Below are positions 54,656-64,000 of a DNA stretch of 64,000 nt, in pieces. The stretch covers positions 406,183 through 470,182 of the forward strand of contig NZ_FNEZ01000003.1 in NCBI RefSeq assembly GCF_900100375.1, given 5' to 3'. Under the pieces are notes generated by a model. That model was not told the DNA's origin. It did no database searches and was given only the letters and a program-made list of their open reading frames with translations. This stretch comes from Flavobacterium noncentrifugens (GTDB taxonomy: Bacteria; Bacteroidota; Bacteroidia; Flavobacteriales; Flavobacteriaceae). A program made the position numbers and the translations under genes. How positions within the stretch are numbered: the stretch's first letter is position 1; every line of letters begins with the position of its first letter.

Positions 54656-56533
54656 CTATTTCAAAATAATGAATTCACAACGCCTGTTGATCGAATGCTC
54701 CTGCTCTGTACACGGTTTGGCATCACCACATTTGATTAGCGGCATTTCCTCGCCATAGCCTTTGGATTGCAGTCTTTTGCGTTGGATGCCGTTTTTAACA
54801 AGATAATCCAGTGTGGCGGCAGCCCTTTTATTGGACAAAATCATGTTGTACATATTCGATGCTCTCGAATCGGTATGCGCGCCAAGTTCGACTTCCATTT
54901 CAGGGTATTTTTTCAGCAGGTCTAGCAATACATTTAAAACGCTGGCGGCTTCGGGTTTGATATCCCATTTATTCAAATCGAAATAGATGTTTTCGAGGAC
55001 GATTTGTACTTTTCCATCTTGTCGTCTGGTGATGATTTCTTCGGCATCGTCATAACATTCCATGAAGAGTTCGATCGTGTAACGCATTTTTCCGTCTTCA
55101 TTCGTTGTAAATTCCTCGCTATGCGGAATGTAGAAATCGCGTGCCGCTTCGATGCGGTATTTCTTGTTTGGTTCGGTGTTAAAGGTATAATCGGCTGTGG
55201 CGCCAACAATCATCTGCCCTACAAGTTTGTCGTTTTCATCATATAAAGTAACCTGTGTTCCCGGCAGTAAAGCCTGTGTATTCTTATCTTTCACATCACC
55301 TTCAACGATGTATCGGTCTTCGTTTTCTTTGCGTGTAAAACTATACAGGTTATCGCCTCCTTTTCGGTTGGAGGCCAAATAACCGGTGTTCTTTTTTTCA
55401 TCAACAACATACCCAAAATCGTCCATGTTGCTGTTGATCGTTTCACCAAGATTCAACGGTTTGGCAAAAACACCGCTGTAGGATTTGCTCATGAAAATAT
55501 CAAGTCCGCCCATGCCTTGATGGCCGTCGGAAGCGAAATATAAAATCGTTCCGTCATCAGAAATAAAAGGGAATTGCTCGCGATGAATCGTATTGATCGT
55601 ATTGCCCATGTTTTGCGGCGTTCCGAAAGTTCCGTCTTCATTCACATCCACAACATAAATATCAAATGACCCGATAGAACCGGGCATATCACTTGAAAAA
55701 TACAGTTTTTTTCCGTCTTTGCTCAAAACCGGATGCTCTGTAGAATAAGTGTCGCTGCTGAAAGGAACAACGCTTACATTTTCCCATTTGCCATCTTTGA
55801 ATTCGGCTTTAAAAATCTTGACACTGGCAAATTTGTCTTCTCCTACCGCAACTTTTTTATCACCTGTACGGTTAAAATACATGATCTTTCCGTCGCTGCT
55901 AAACGTCGCATTGCTTTCGTGTGTTTTGGTATTGATTTCTTTCGGAAATGGCTCGACTTTGACCAATTGCCCTTTGCTGTCGACTTCACCGCTGAACAAA
56001 TCCAGATATGGCCTGTCGTTCCATCCATAAGCTTTGCTTTCACCATTCCGCAACGATGCAAATGCCACTTTATCTCCGTAAAATGAAATCCCGAAATCGC
56101 CATTTGAAGTATTTTTCGCCATCGGCTGGATGACATAATTATAAGGCACATTCGTATTTAAATTGGCTATGAATTTCACCGTGTTAACATTGTATTTCAA
56201 ATACTGCCCCATGTAATCATCCGCCTTAGCGTAATCTGCGATGCCTAATAGTGCATGTGCATAACGGAAATACACTTCGGGTTTCAGGCTGTCTTTATAC
56301 GTCAGGAACAGTTTTCCGTACACGCGCGTCGCGTCGATCATCTGCGAATTGTTGTAATAGGAATCGCCCAGGTTTTGCAGCACATTCTGGTTTTCCTTGA
56401 CTTCTTCATACATTTTTGCCGCAGCGACATATTCCCTTTTTTCGAACAATGAATTCGCCTTTTTTTCACTGGCTTTCTGTCCGGACGCGACTCCGAAACA
56501 AAATATAAACAAGAGGTAAAAGCAATGTTTCAT
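54656..56533 (-). CDS. PorE-like OmpA-family protein (TPR, PD40 propeller, CRD, OmpA)
   Basis: A 625-residue exported protein with the domain order of the T9SS component PorE. After the signal peptide come TPR-like helices (about 20-130), a WD40/PD40 beta-propeller with repeated SSDGKIMYFNR / SKDGKKLYFSSD blades (about 145-410), a carboxypeptidase-regulatory-like beta domain (about 415-500), and a C-terminal OmpA domain (about 510-625) with the peptidoglycan-binding residues in GAHTDSRAS and LSNKRAAA. It could tie an outer-membrane complex to the cell wall. It is the third gene of an operon, 11 bp after the PorP/SprF-like gene. It is more likely a dedicated paralogue than the core PorE. Confidence 0.88.
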   Translation of the reverse strand: MKHCFYLLFIFCFGVASGQKASEKKANSLFEKREYVAAAKMYEEVKENQNVLQNLGDSYYNNSQMIDATRVYGKLFLTYKDSLKPEVYFRYAHALLGIADYAKADDYMGQYLKYNVNTVKFIANLNTNVPYNYVIQPMAKNTSNGDFGISFYGDKVAFASLRNGESKAYGWNDRPYLDLFSGEVDSKGQLVKVEPFPKEINTKTHESNATFSSDGKIMYFNRTGDKKVAVGEDKFASVKIFKAEFKDGKWENVSVVPFSSDTYSTEHPVLSKDGKKLYFSSDMPGSIGSFDIYVVDVNEDGTFGTPQNMGNTINTIHREQFPFISDDGTILYFASDGHQGMGGLDIFMSKSYSGVFAKPLNLGETINSNMDDFGYVVDEKKNTGYLASNRKGGDNLYSFTRKENEDRYIVEGDVKDKNTQALLPGTQVTLYDENDKLVGQMIVGATADYTFNTEPNKKYRIEAARDFYIPHSEEFTTNEDGKMRYTIELFMECYDDAEEIITRRQDGKVQIVLENIYFDLNKWDIKPEAASVLNVLLDLLKKYPEMEVELGAHTDSRASNMYNMILSNKRAAATLDYLVKNGIQRKRLQSKGYGEEMPLIKCGDAKPCTEQEHSINRRCEFIILK

Positions 56534-56544
56534 TTTCGTTTGTA

Positions 56545-57492
56545 TTAAAAGAACCTTGGCGATTTGTCGTAGCCTTTTGATTTTAATCCTGAGAAATCAA
56601 TATCGAACAGTAAAAATATTTCGTGTGTTCCGGAGTTGTATTTTCCGAGGTTTGACAGCGTATAATCGTAAGCGTATCCAATCCTTAAGCTTGGCGTTAC
56701 ATAAATATTGACCAATCCGCTGACAGAATCATCAAAACGATACCCAATCCCGCCTTCAATAAAATTATTGACCAGTACGTTTGCCGTAAGATCGAGCGCA
56801 ATCGGAGCACCCGAAACGCCTTTGGCCATGAATGCCGGTTTGAATTTTAAGTTCGGATTCAGGTCGAATACATAACCTGCGGTCAGGAAATAATGCACAT
56901 CTTCAACGCCGGTGGTCTGCAAGCCGTCTTTGCGGTCGAGGTGTTTTGTTTTCAACAGATTTGGTGCCGACAATCCGATGTAATAATGGTCGCTGAAGAA
57001 ATACGTTCCAACGCCTACATTCGGAAAAGTCTTTGAAATATTCTGTGCGAATGCCGGATCGGCCGTTTCATCGGTATATTTAAATCCGCTGAAATCGGTG
57101 TTGAAAAGCGTTACGCCGCCTTTTAATCCGAAAGATATTTTTGTAGTTGGCGAAACCGGAACGACATACGCAAAATCGGCATAAATATTATTTTCATTGA
57201 CGACATCCCCGATCGCATCGTTGACGAATGAAAGTCCGGCCTCAACCCTTTTCGCAATCGGCATGTGCGCGAAAACAGTCGCCGTTTTTGGCGCACCGAC
57301 TGCTCCAACCCATTGCGTTCGGTACAAACCACCAACATTTAAAATGCCTTCATTGTCTGTTGCATAGCCAGGGTTGATCACGCTCATATTGTACATATAA
57401 TGCGTAAACTGCGGATCCTGCTGTGCTTTTACCGATGAAAACAGTAAAAAGGCAGCGATAAAAAGTAAATATTTGGGATCTATTTTTTTCAT
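56545..57492 (-). CDS. PorP/SprF-family type IX secretion membrane protein
   Basis: A 315-residue outer-membrane beta-barrel protein of the PorP/SprF family. The signal peptide ends SSVKAQ, and the family opening follows at once (QQDPQFTHYMYNMSVINPGYA). The remainder is alternating beta-strands up to a C-terminal FDIDFSGL. In Flavobacterium johnsoniae SprF is needed for export of its neighbour SprB, and paralogues pair with other type B cargo. Here it lies 5 bp after a 2132-residue type B protein, so it is probably that protein's dedicated secretion partner. Confidence 0.94.
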   Translation of the reverse strand: MKKIDPKYLLFIAAFLLFSSVKAQQDPQFTHYMYNMSVINPGYATDNEGILNVGGLYRTQWVGAVGAPKTATVFAHMPIAKRVEAGLSFVNDAIGDVVNENNIYADFAYVVPVSPTTKISFGLKGGVTLFNTDFSGFKYTDETADPAFAQNISKTFPNVGVGTYFFSDHYYIGLSAPNLLKTKHLDRKDGLQTTGVEDVHYFLTAGYVFDLNPNLKFKPAFMAKGVSGAPIALDLTANVLVNNFIEGGIGYRFDDSVSGLVNIYVTPSLRIGYAYDYTLSNLGKYNSGTHEIFLLFDIDFSGLKSKGYDKSPRFF

Positions 57493-57497
57493 TTCAC

Positions 57498-60400
57498 TTA
57501 TCTGCTTAAATAGATTCTGCCTTGTTTCGGATTCTTAATGCCGTCATTGAATTCGAGTATGTAAAAATACACTCCCGGCGGCAATGTTTTATCACCCATT
57601 TTCAGGCCGCCTTCGTTCGACGTTCCATCCCAATTTGGCGTATTTTTATTGCCTTTATATAATATATTTCCGTAGCGGTTGTAAATTTCGAGTTTAAAAT
57701 TCGGATACAATTCAAACAACGCATTGATCACAAACTGGTCGTTGATGCCGTCGCCATTTGGAGAGAATCCGTCCGGGATAATCAAATCGTCACATTTGGT
57801 GAGATCTACTTCCACACGCAAACGCACGCTGCTTTCACAGCCAGAAGCCGTGTTGGAGGACGCATAATAAATGCCTCCGTTTACAAGCAGATCAGTATCG
57901 TTGTAAGCGGTTCCGTTCTCGGCAGCATTGTACCAGATTACCGGGTCCGGGCTTGAAATGTTCGCTGACAGATCGGCAACCGTCGGATTGTCTCTTAAAC
58001 AGAATTCACCGCCGTCGCTGATGATGGTTGGCGTACCAGCCTCAGAAATCGTAAAAATTAAAGGATTAAAAGCAGTTCCTGTCGCGCCACACAATCCGTT
58101 GACAGAAGTCAGTTGAGCAATAATTAAAGTTTGCGTTCCGGGATTTGCAAATTCAGTTGCCGGAATCGTAAAACTTCCCGAACCGGATACAATAGTTACA
58201 GATACCGTTCCAGCTGATGCGTTTGCCCCTGACAATTGATAATTGATATTATAAACGCCATCTGCAAGTCCGGATGCGTTGGTAATAAATACTTCGTTGG
58301 AGAAATTCGCGCACGAAGCAGCTGCTGTTGCGGTTGCTCCGGTTGTATTCGGAACCGGGAATATTTGAAAAGAAGCGGTCGCATTTTCAGTCGCATTGCT
58401 GCAACCGGTAAGGCTGTTAATTCCTGAAATTGTCAAAGCATAAATACCAGCAGTCGGAAAAAATGAAGCCGGAAGCGTAAAACTTCCTACACCGCCGAGA
58501 ATGTTTACTGCAGAAGTTACGGCGGTTGGCGGCGTTGCCGTTGGGAGGCTGATGTTGAAAATATAACTTCCGTCTGCCAGGCCCGTAGCGTTTGAAATGG
58601 CAACGGTTGTACTGCTTCCGAGGCATACATTGGCAATACTGAGATTTGTATTTTCAAGATTCGAAATTGGGAGTATCCTGAAATCTGCTGAAACATTGGT
58701 TAGTGCCATTACACAGGTTGTTGTGATATTTCCGATATTTGTAAATGCAATGGTGGTAAGCCCTAAATTCGGAATGTCGGCAGCGTTGATCACAAAAGTT
58801 CCCGTTCCTGAGGCTATGGTGATATTGATTGCTTCTTCGGCTAAAATATTTGTCCCTGATAAAATATAAGTCAATACATAGTCTGCGTCAGGCAATCCAT
58901 TAAAAGTCACGATTGCATCGGATCCCGCACAAACCGGCATATTCACGGTAATATTTGCAGAAGTCAAGACCGGATTTGCCCTGACGGTGAAATTCACGAT
59001 TTCAGAATCCGTTCCACAGGCATTTGTAATCTGGTATGTGAAAGTATAATTACCCGGAATCAGTGTATTCAGATTAACGATATTGTTCACGACAAGTCCG
59101 GCAGTATCAACCCAGTCGCCTCCTGTTTGGTAACTTCTGATCAAATTGAACAAATCGAGTGTACCCGATGCATTACAGAAATTTTGTGGCAAACCGATAA
59201 AAGCTCCCGCATCTGGAACTGAGCTAACAATCACCCTGACAACTGCCCTATCCGATTCACATGGAGAAACGCCACCTGTAACAGTATAAGTAAATTCATA
59301 AGTTCCTGCGCCAATGGTTGCATTGAAAATATTGCTGACTACATTACCGGTCGCATTGTTTGTCCAGATTCCACCCGCATCCTGAGTGCCATTCAATCCT
59401 GAAAATAAATTTACCGCATTGTTGGTGATACAGGCATTGATCAGAAGCGGCGCATTGAGTCCGCCTGCATTTGGCGAACGTGTGACATTGACGGTAACTG
59501 TTGCCGAATCCCTTTGGCAAAGCTCGCTTCCAACGGTATACGTATAAATTCCAGGCGCATCAATTTGCGGATTAAAAATACCTGAATTGCTTGCAAGTGT
59601 TGGTGTCCAGATGCCTCCGGTTTGTGGTGTTCCGTTTAAGAATGTGAATAAATCCACAGCGGGAAAATTGCTGCACAAAGCTGGTGCTATGCCTGGTTCT
59701 CCTGCATCCGGAATCGGGTTGATGGTTACCGTCACTGTTGCCGTATCATCGTCGCATGGTTGGCTCCCCGCGAAAGTATAAGTGTATATTCCGGCAGCAT
59801 CTACAGCAGGATTGAAAACACCGGTTCCGCTGGCAAGTGCCGGTGACCAGGTTCCGCCAATTTGCGGTGTACCGTTTAAGTTTAAAAACAAATCCGCCGG
59901 AGCGCTATTGACACAGAAAGCGGCATTTCCGGGCAAACCTGCATCGGGACCTGGTGTAATTGAAATCGCCACCTGAGCTTGATCGTTCGGACATGGAAAA
60001 GTTCCTAAAACCGTATATGTGTAAATCTGAGCCACATCAACAGCAGGATTAAAAAAGCCAGTTCCGCTTGATAAAGCAGGCGACCAGGTTCCACCGGTTT
60101 GGGCATCCGGACCCAAAAGTACAAACAAATCGACTGGATCCTGATTCGAACAAAGTGTACGAATGACATCATTCCCGGCATTCGCCTGTGGTTTGATCGT
60201 AACGTTTACAATCGCTACAGCATTCGGGCAAGGTGCCGTTCCAAGTACAATGTATTGGTATTGTCCGGCCGGATCAATCGCAGGATTGAATATCCCGGTG
60301 CCACTTGCAAGCGCAGGCAGCCAGCTTCCACCGGTTTGTGCCGCAGTTCCTAAAAGCGAGAATAAATTAATCGGGTTGCTGTTGCTGCACATTTCAATAC

Positions 60401-63400
60401 TCGTACTGTTTCCGGCAATTGGAGGCTGGGAAACCGTAATGGTTCTTGTTTCTGATAATGTCTGGCTGCAATTTAACGGAGCCGGCAGGGCGACATTGGT
60501 CAGAATAAAAGTGGTGTTCTCTGTATAACTTCCATCAATAAAATAGATTCCGGAAGCATTTAATGTTACCGTATGGGAGGTGCCATTTTGTGTATAAGTT
60601 ACAATCGCGCCGGGTGTTCCGCTAATGGTTGCCCTTACGCTGCTTCCTGCACAAATTGATCCTGTCGGAATGAATAATGAAGCAGTCGGCAACGGAATTA
60701 CATTTAAATCTGCAGGAATATTTAAAACATTAATACATGACGGCGTTCCTGTTGTAGTAACACTAATCAAAACGAAATGTACGGCTGTGGTAAAAGTTCC
60801 CGGAATATTAAAAATCCCGGAAGCATTTAAAGTCACTGTTTCTACTATGCTGTTTTGCGAATAAGTCACGATAGCATTTGGCGTTCCTGTGATCCTGACC
60901 GTTGCCGTTCCGCCGGAGCAAATCGTCGCTGGATCAATCACGATCGATGCAATTGGCAATGGAATAACCGTCAGATCTGCATTGCCAAAAATAGGCTGAT
61001 TGCAACCTGGAGAACCTGTCGTGGCAGCACTTACCAATTCAAACCTAGTTGAAACCGTATATGGAATGGTGGTTGATCCATGACCTTCTCCGTCAAGCGG
61101 AATGGTCAGCGTATTGCCATTGGCAGTATAAGTAATTATGGCGTTTGGCGTACCGTTAAAAGTCAACGTCGCATTTTCATTGGCACAAATTACTAAAGGC
61201 AAAACAGACATCGTTGCTGTTGGCAAAGGCAATACCGTGATTGTAATTCTTTGCGTTAAAAGCTGTATGCAAACCGGAGTTGGAGGCGTTGAAATGCTTA
61301 CAAGTACAAACTCGGTATCTTCTGTGTACGCTGCAGTTGGAACCGTATAAGTTCCGGTTGGGCTAAGCGTAATGGTGCGTGTGCTTCCGTTAACCGTATA
61401 AACGACCGTAGCATTTGGCGTTCCGGTAATGGTTACGGTTACATTTTGCCCTGAACAAATGGTATCTGCTGTTGCAGAAATACTCGCGGTTGGCAGCGGA
61501 ATAACAGTTATCGTTGCAGACAATCCGGTTACCGGCTGTGAACATCCTGGACTGCCTGATGTAGTTACACTTATTGGAATGAATACCGTTGTGATTGCAA
61601 ATGCCTGTGTAATCTCTGCAAAACCTGATGCATTTATTGTAATGGTATGGGAAACCCCATTTTCAGTATAGGTGACAATTGCTCCGGGCGTTCCGGTGAT
61701 TCTGACCGTAGCTGTTGTTCCTGCGCAAATAGGGCTGGCGTCTGGGACGATACTAGTTACTGTTGGCAATGGCACCACATTCAATATCACGTGCTGGTCA
61801 ATATTATTGGTGCAAAATGGAGCTAATGTAGAAGTGACGCTGACCACTATAAATTCAGTTTGGACCGTATAATTTGCAGCTGGCAATTGGTACACGCCAT
61901 TTCCGTCCAGCCTGATGGTATGTGAAATTCCATTTTCGGTGTAAACTACATCGGCATTTGGCGTGCCTGTAATGTGTACAACCGAAGTTCCACCGGCACA
62001 AATGGTGTCTGCACTTAAAGAAATCGCCGCCGTTGGCAGTGTGCGTACATTAATATTTACCTGACGCCCGGTTAAAAGCTGTGTACAAGCCGGCAGTCCC
62101 GCTGTTGTCACACTGACAAGTACAAATACTGTATTTTCTGTATAAGACGCCGGCGGAACAATGTAAATTCCAGCGGCATTCAGCACTATCGTGCGCGAAC
62201 TTCCGTTTATGGTGTAAACTACTGTTGCATTTGGTGTTCCGGTAATGGTTACAATGGCATTGCTTCCGAGGCAAATATCTGCAGCAACTACCGAAATATT
62301 TGCTATTGGGGGCGGAATCACAGTAACCGTAGCATTTTGCCCTATGATGGGTTGTGTACACGATGGCGGCCCAGCACTTGTTACACTTACAATAGCATAA
62401 GTGGTTGTGATTGTCGGATTGATATCAATAAATGCCGTTCCTGATGCATTTAAAACAATGGTGCGAATCGTCCCGTTTTCAGTATAAGTAACCGTTGCTC
62501 CGGGAGTTCCCGTAAATGTTACCTTTGTACTCCCGGCAGAACAAATCAATGGAATGCTGATCGAAACCGTAGCAGTCGGTAAAGGAAGTACATTGATTGT
62601 AAATGACTGTGTTAATATCTGGCTGCAGCTTGGCGTTCCCGTTGTTGCTACGCTGACCAATTTAATTTCAGTCACTGTTGTGTAAGTTCCAGGAATTGTT
62701 ATTGATCCGCTGGCAGGAATTGTGACCATTCTGATCACGCCACCTACCGTATAAGTCACAATGGCATTTGGCGTTCCTGTGATAATAATATTTGAGTTTT
62801 CACCCGAGCAGATGTTCAGGTTCGAAATACTAAGAGCCGCCACCGGCAAAGGCAGGATGTTGATGGTAACCGTCGAAGTTACAGTCGGGCATACGCCAGA
62901 AGTAACAGTATAAGTAAAAACATACGGACTTCCAGCAGTGGTTAATGAGGCAATATTTACGGTTCCGAGATGTCCGTTTGTTGTAGCCAATGGGCCAGTC
63001 CATGTTCCAATCGTATGCGGAGTTCCGCCAAGCAGGTTAAACAAATTGAACGGTGGCGTTGACGGAACATCCGAAATACAAAGATTTCTCTGCCCATTTA
63101 TCCCTGCATTATTTGGCTGTGTAAAAGCCACTGAAACACCAAGCCTGGTGGCACTTTCGCAAAGGTCATCCGAAGTAGCAGCGTAATAGGTTTGCCCTTC
63201 GATTAAAAGCGTTGTCGGACTTAATTCTACTCCCGAACTCGGACTCAAATACCAACGGATGTTACTCCCATTGGCAGTAAGATTGGCTACAGTCGGCGGC
63301 GGTTGAGCACAAAATTGCTGTGCCGTGTTTCCTGTTGGCGCAGGTAAAATCCTGACCAATACCAAAACAGAGCGCCTCGATGTTTCACAACCCGTAACCG

Positions 63401-63896
63401 GATTGATCTGGCTGGCATAATAAAGCGTATTATCGGTTAAAACCGTGGCCGGACTCAATGGCGAACCTCCGGTAGCAGCTGCATACCAACGTACCATATT
63501 CCCCACAACCTGTATGTCTGCAATCGTAGAACGGGCGCAAAATCCCTGTGTTCTTGGCTGCACGACAGGCGCAGAAACCACGCTGACGACAACTCTTTGG
63601 CGAATGCCGCAAGTTCCCGTATTGTCATCTGCAAAGTAATCTTCGCCATCAATGAGCGCAATCGAGTTTGACAAGGCCGTTGTTGAAGTGGCCGTATCAT
63701 ACCAAACGATACCGCTACCGTTATTGGTCGCAACAAGGCTCGCAATGGTCGGATAAGGGTTGTCACAGAAAGATTGTGTGGGATTTGAAACCGTTGGGCA
63801 CTGCGCATGCGAAAATGTCAGGCACAGAAGAAAAGCCAGACAAAAAAAAGAGTGAAATATATTTTTTTTACTAAGAGTAATAATTCTCATACGCAT
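57498..63896 (-). CDS. giant repetitive T9SS type B surface protein (SprB/adhesin-like)
   Basis: A 2132-residue secreted protein, probably displayed on the surface. Order: signal peptide (1-31), three Ig_7-like modules (about 32-255), one LFxLLGGTPxTxGTW module (about 260-350), nine repeats of about 89 residues (355-1155) each with an IC...GTPxAxVxYT core, six NLFxLLG...GGxW...FNP repeats (1155-1640), three CxGS..GLADGxY-type repeats (1640-1950), a fourth Ig_7-like module, and a CHU_C type B sorting domain (about 2035-2132; FSPNGDGINDQF, IYNRYGNILYKG, PPGVYFYI). Cysteines recur in every repeat. Either Met1 or Met3 could start it. It is shorter than SprB (about 6500 residues) but built the same way. 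A PorP/SprF gene and an OmpA gene follow in the same operon. Confidence 0.93.
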   Translation of the reverse strand: MRMRIITLSKKNIFHSFFCLAFLLCLTFSHAQCPTVSNPTQSFCDNPYPTIASLVATNNGSGIVWYDTATSTTALSNSIALIDGEDYFADDNTGTCGIRQRVVVSVVSAPVVQPRTQGFCARSTIADIQVVGNMVRWYAAATGGSPLSPATVLTDNTLYYASQINPVTGCETSRRSVLVLVRILPAPTGNTAQQFCAQPPPTVANLTANGSNIRWYLSPSSGVELSPTTLLIEGQTYYAATSDDLCESATRLGVSVAFTQPNNAGINGQRNLCISDVPSTPPFNLFNLLGGTPHTIGTWTGPLATTNGHLGTVNIASLTTAGSPYVFTYTVTSGVCPTVTSTVTINILPLPVAALSISNLNICSGENSNIIITGTPNAIVTYTVGGVIRMVTIPASGSITIPGTYTTVTEIKLVSVATTGTPSCSQILTQSFTINVLPLPTATVSISIPLICSAGSTKVTFTGTPGATVTYTENGTIRTIVLNASGTAFIDINPTITTTYAIVSVTSAGPPSCTQPIIGQNATVTVIPPPIANISVVAADICLGSNAIVTITGTPNATVVYTINGSSRTIVLNAAGIYIVPPASYTENTVFVLVSVTTAGLPACTQLLTGRQVNINVRTLPTAAISLSADTICAGGTSVVHITGTPNADVVYTENGISHTIRLDGNGVYQLPAANYTVQTEFIVVSVTSTLAPFCTNNIDQHVILNVVPLPTVTSIVPDASPICAGTTATVRITGTPGAIVTYTENGVSHTITINASGFAEITQAFAITTVFIPISVTTSGSPGCSQPVTGLSATITVIPLPTASISATADTICSGQNVTVTITGTPNATVVYTVNGSTRTITLSPTGTYTVPTAAYTEDTEFVLVSISTPPTPVCIQLLTQRITITVLPLPTATMSVLPLVICANENATLTFNGTPNAIITYTANGNTLTIPLDGEGHGSTTIPYTVSTRFELVSAATTGSPGCNQPIFGNADLTVIPLPIASIVIDPATICSGGTATVRITGTPNAIVTYSQNSIVETVTLNASGIFNIPGTFTTAVHFVLISVTTTGTPSCINVLNIPADLNVIPLPTASLFIPTGSICAGSSVRATISGTPGAIVTYTQNGTSHTVTLNASGIYFIDGSYTENTTFILTNVALPAPLNCSQTLSETRTITVSQPPIAGNSTSIEMCSNSNPINLFSLLGTAAQTGGSWLPALASGTGIFNPAIDPAGQYQYIVLGTAPCPNAVAIVNVTIKPQANAGNDVIRTLCSNQDPVDLFVLLGPDAQTGGTWSPALSSGTGFFNPAVDVAQIYTYTVLGTFPCPNDQAQVAISITPGPDAGLPGNAAFCVNSAPADLFLNLNGTPQIGGTWSPALASGTGVFNPAVDAAGIYTYTFAGSQPCDDDTATVTVTINPIPDAGEPGIAPALCSNFPAVDLFTFLNGTPQTGGIWTPTLASNSGIFNPQIDAPGIYTYTVGSELCQRDSATVTVNVTRSPNAGGLNAPLLINACITNNAVNLFSGLNGTQDAGGIWTNNATGNVVSNIFNATIGAGTYEFTYTVTGGVSPCESDRAVVRVIVSSVPDAGAFIGLPQNFCNASGTLDLFNLIRSYQTGGDWVDTAGLVVNNIVNLNTLIPGNYTFTYQITNACGTDSEIVNFTVRANPVLTSANITVNMPVCAGSDAIVTFNGLPDADYVLTYILSGTNILAEEAINITIASGTGTFVINAADIPNLGLTTIAFTNIGNITTTCVMALTNVSADFRILPISNLENTNLSIANVCLGSSTTVAISNATGLADGSYIFNISLPTATPPTAVTSAVNILGGVGSFTLPASFFPTAGIYALTISGINSLTGCSNATENATASFQIFPVPNTTGATATAAASCANFSNEVFITNASGLADGVYNINYQLSGANASAGTVSVTIVSGSGSFTIPATEFANPGTQTLIIAQLTSVNGLCGATGTAFNPLIFTISEAGTPTIISDGGEFCLRDNPTVADLSANISSPDPVIWYNAAENGTAYNDTDLLVNGGIYYASSNTASGCESSVRLRVEVDLTKCDDLIIPDGFSPNGDGINDQFVINALFELYPNFKLEIYNRYGNILYKGNKNTPNWDGTSNEGGLKMGDKTLPPGVYFYILEFNDGIKNPKQGRIYLSR

Positions 63897-64000
63897 CCCG
63901 AATTGACCAATTTAGAAATTTACAATCCCAACATCGTTAGGCATTTACAATAAAATTTCGACGTCATTTGCAACGATAATATTAACCAAATTAAATATGT

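Noticed and set aside
57928..63874. Many short open frames opposite the giant surface protein
   Set aside because: They recur at the same phase in each repeat and mirror the repetitive coding strand; none has independent support.

Overview
The window is chromosomal DNA from a member of the Bacteroidota, most likely family Flavobacteriaceae and close to Flavobacterium. The evidence is type IX secretion (T9SS) sorting domains, a PorP/SprF-family protein, a TonB receptor paired with a DUF4249 lipoprotein, a long-form NusB, monomeric isocitrate dehydrogenase, a DUF3276/PUR-type protein, and at least twenty promoter-like boxes of the flavobacterial form TAnnTTTG placed 15 to 70 bp before start codons. 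Base composition looks like roughly 40 % GC. Most of the window is ordinary housekeeping DNA. No tRNA, rRNA, insertion sequence, phage or CRISPR array was recognised.

Layout. 1-6000: purB, a CPA2 cation/proton antiporter, a bipolar acidic/lysine-rich protein and guaB. 6000-13000: a TetR regulator with a metallo-hydrolase, HMG-CoA lyase, pyrD, and an MBOAT/AlgJ-like O-acyltransferase pair. 13000-21100: pepT, the nusB-DUF1573-yajC operon, leucine dehydrogenase, an ABC exporter, a PUR-type nucleic-acid-binding protein, a Xre/RES toxin-antitoxin pair and a CsaA-like protein. 21200-30800: an alpha/beta hydrolase, a redoxin-glgA-glgC operon, a cyclophilin-FKBP fusion with a cytochrome c lipoprotein, trmD, rplS with a likely structured leader, and icd. 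30800-43000: a T9SS type B protein, TonB receptor plus DUF4249, a secreted protein, a NudK-like Nudix hydrolase, rlmF, uvrB, a TerB-like protein and a T9SS type A protein. 43000-54500: an esterase, DUF1456, a membrane glycosyltransferase-like protein, two VOC proteins, a GDSL esterase, OsmC, sucC, lysA, a secreted protein pair and a Tat-exported alkaline phosphatase. 54656-63896: one minus-strand operon of a 2132-residue repetitive T9SS surface protein, a PorP/SprF protein and a PorE-like OmpA protein.

The most distinctive system is that last operon, which reads as a surface adhesin with its own T9SS partner and a cell-wall anchor. The most distinctive non-coding content is a set of dispersed intergenic elements: four copies of an approximately 75-106 bp element starting TAGCCC and ending in poly-A, three CATTAAG hairpins at gene 3' ends, a REP-like palindrome, inverted tandem octamers, and a likely L19 leader RNA. 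Several apparent longer reading frames begin at TTG upstream of the real start. I moved starts to the ATG that lies downstream of the promoter box or begins the signal peptide.
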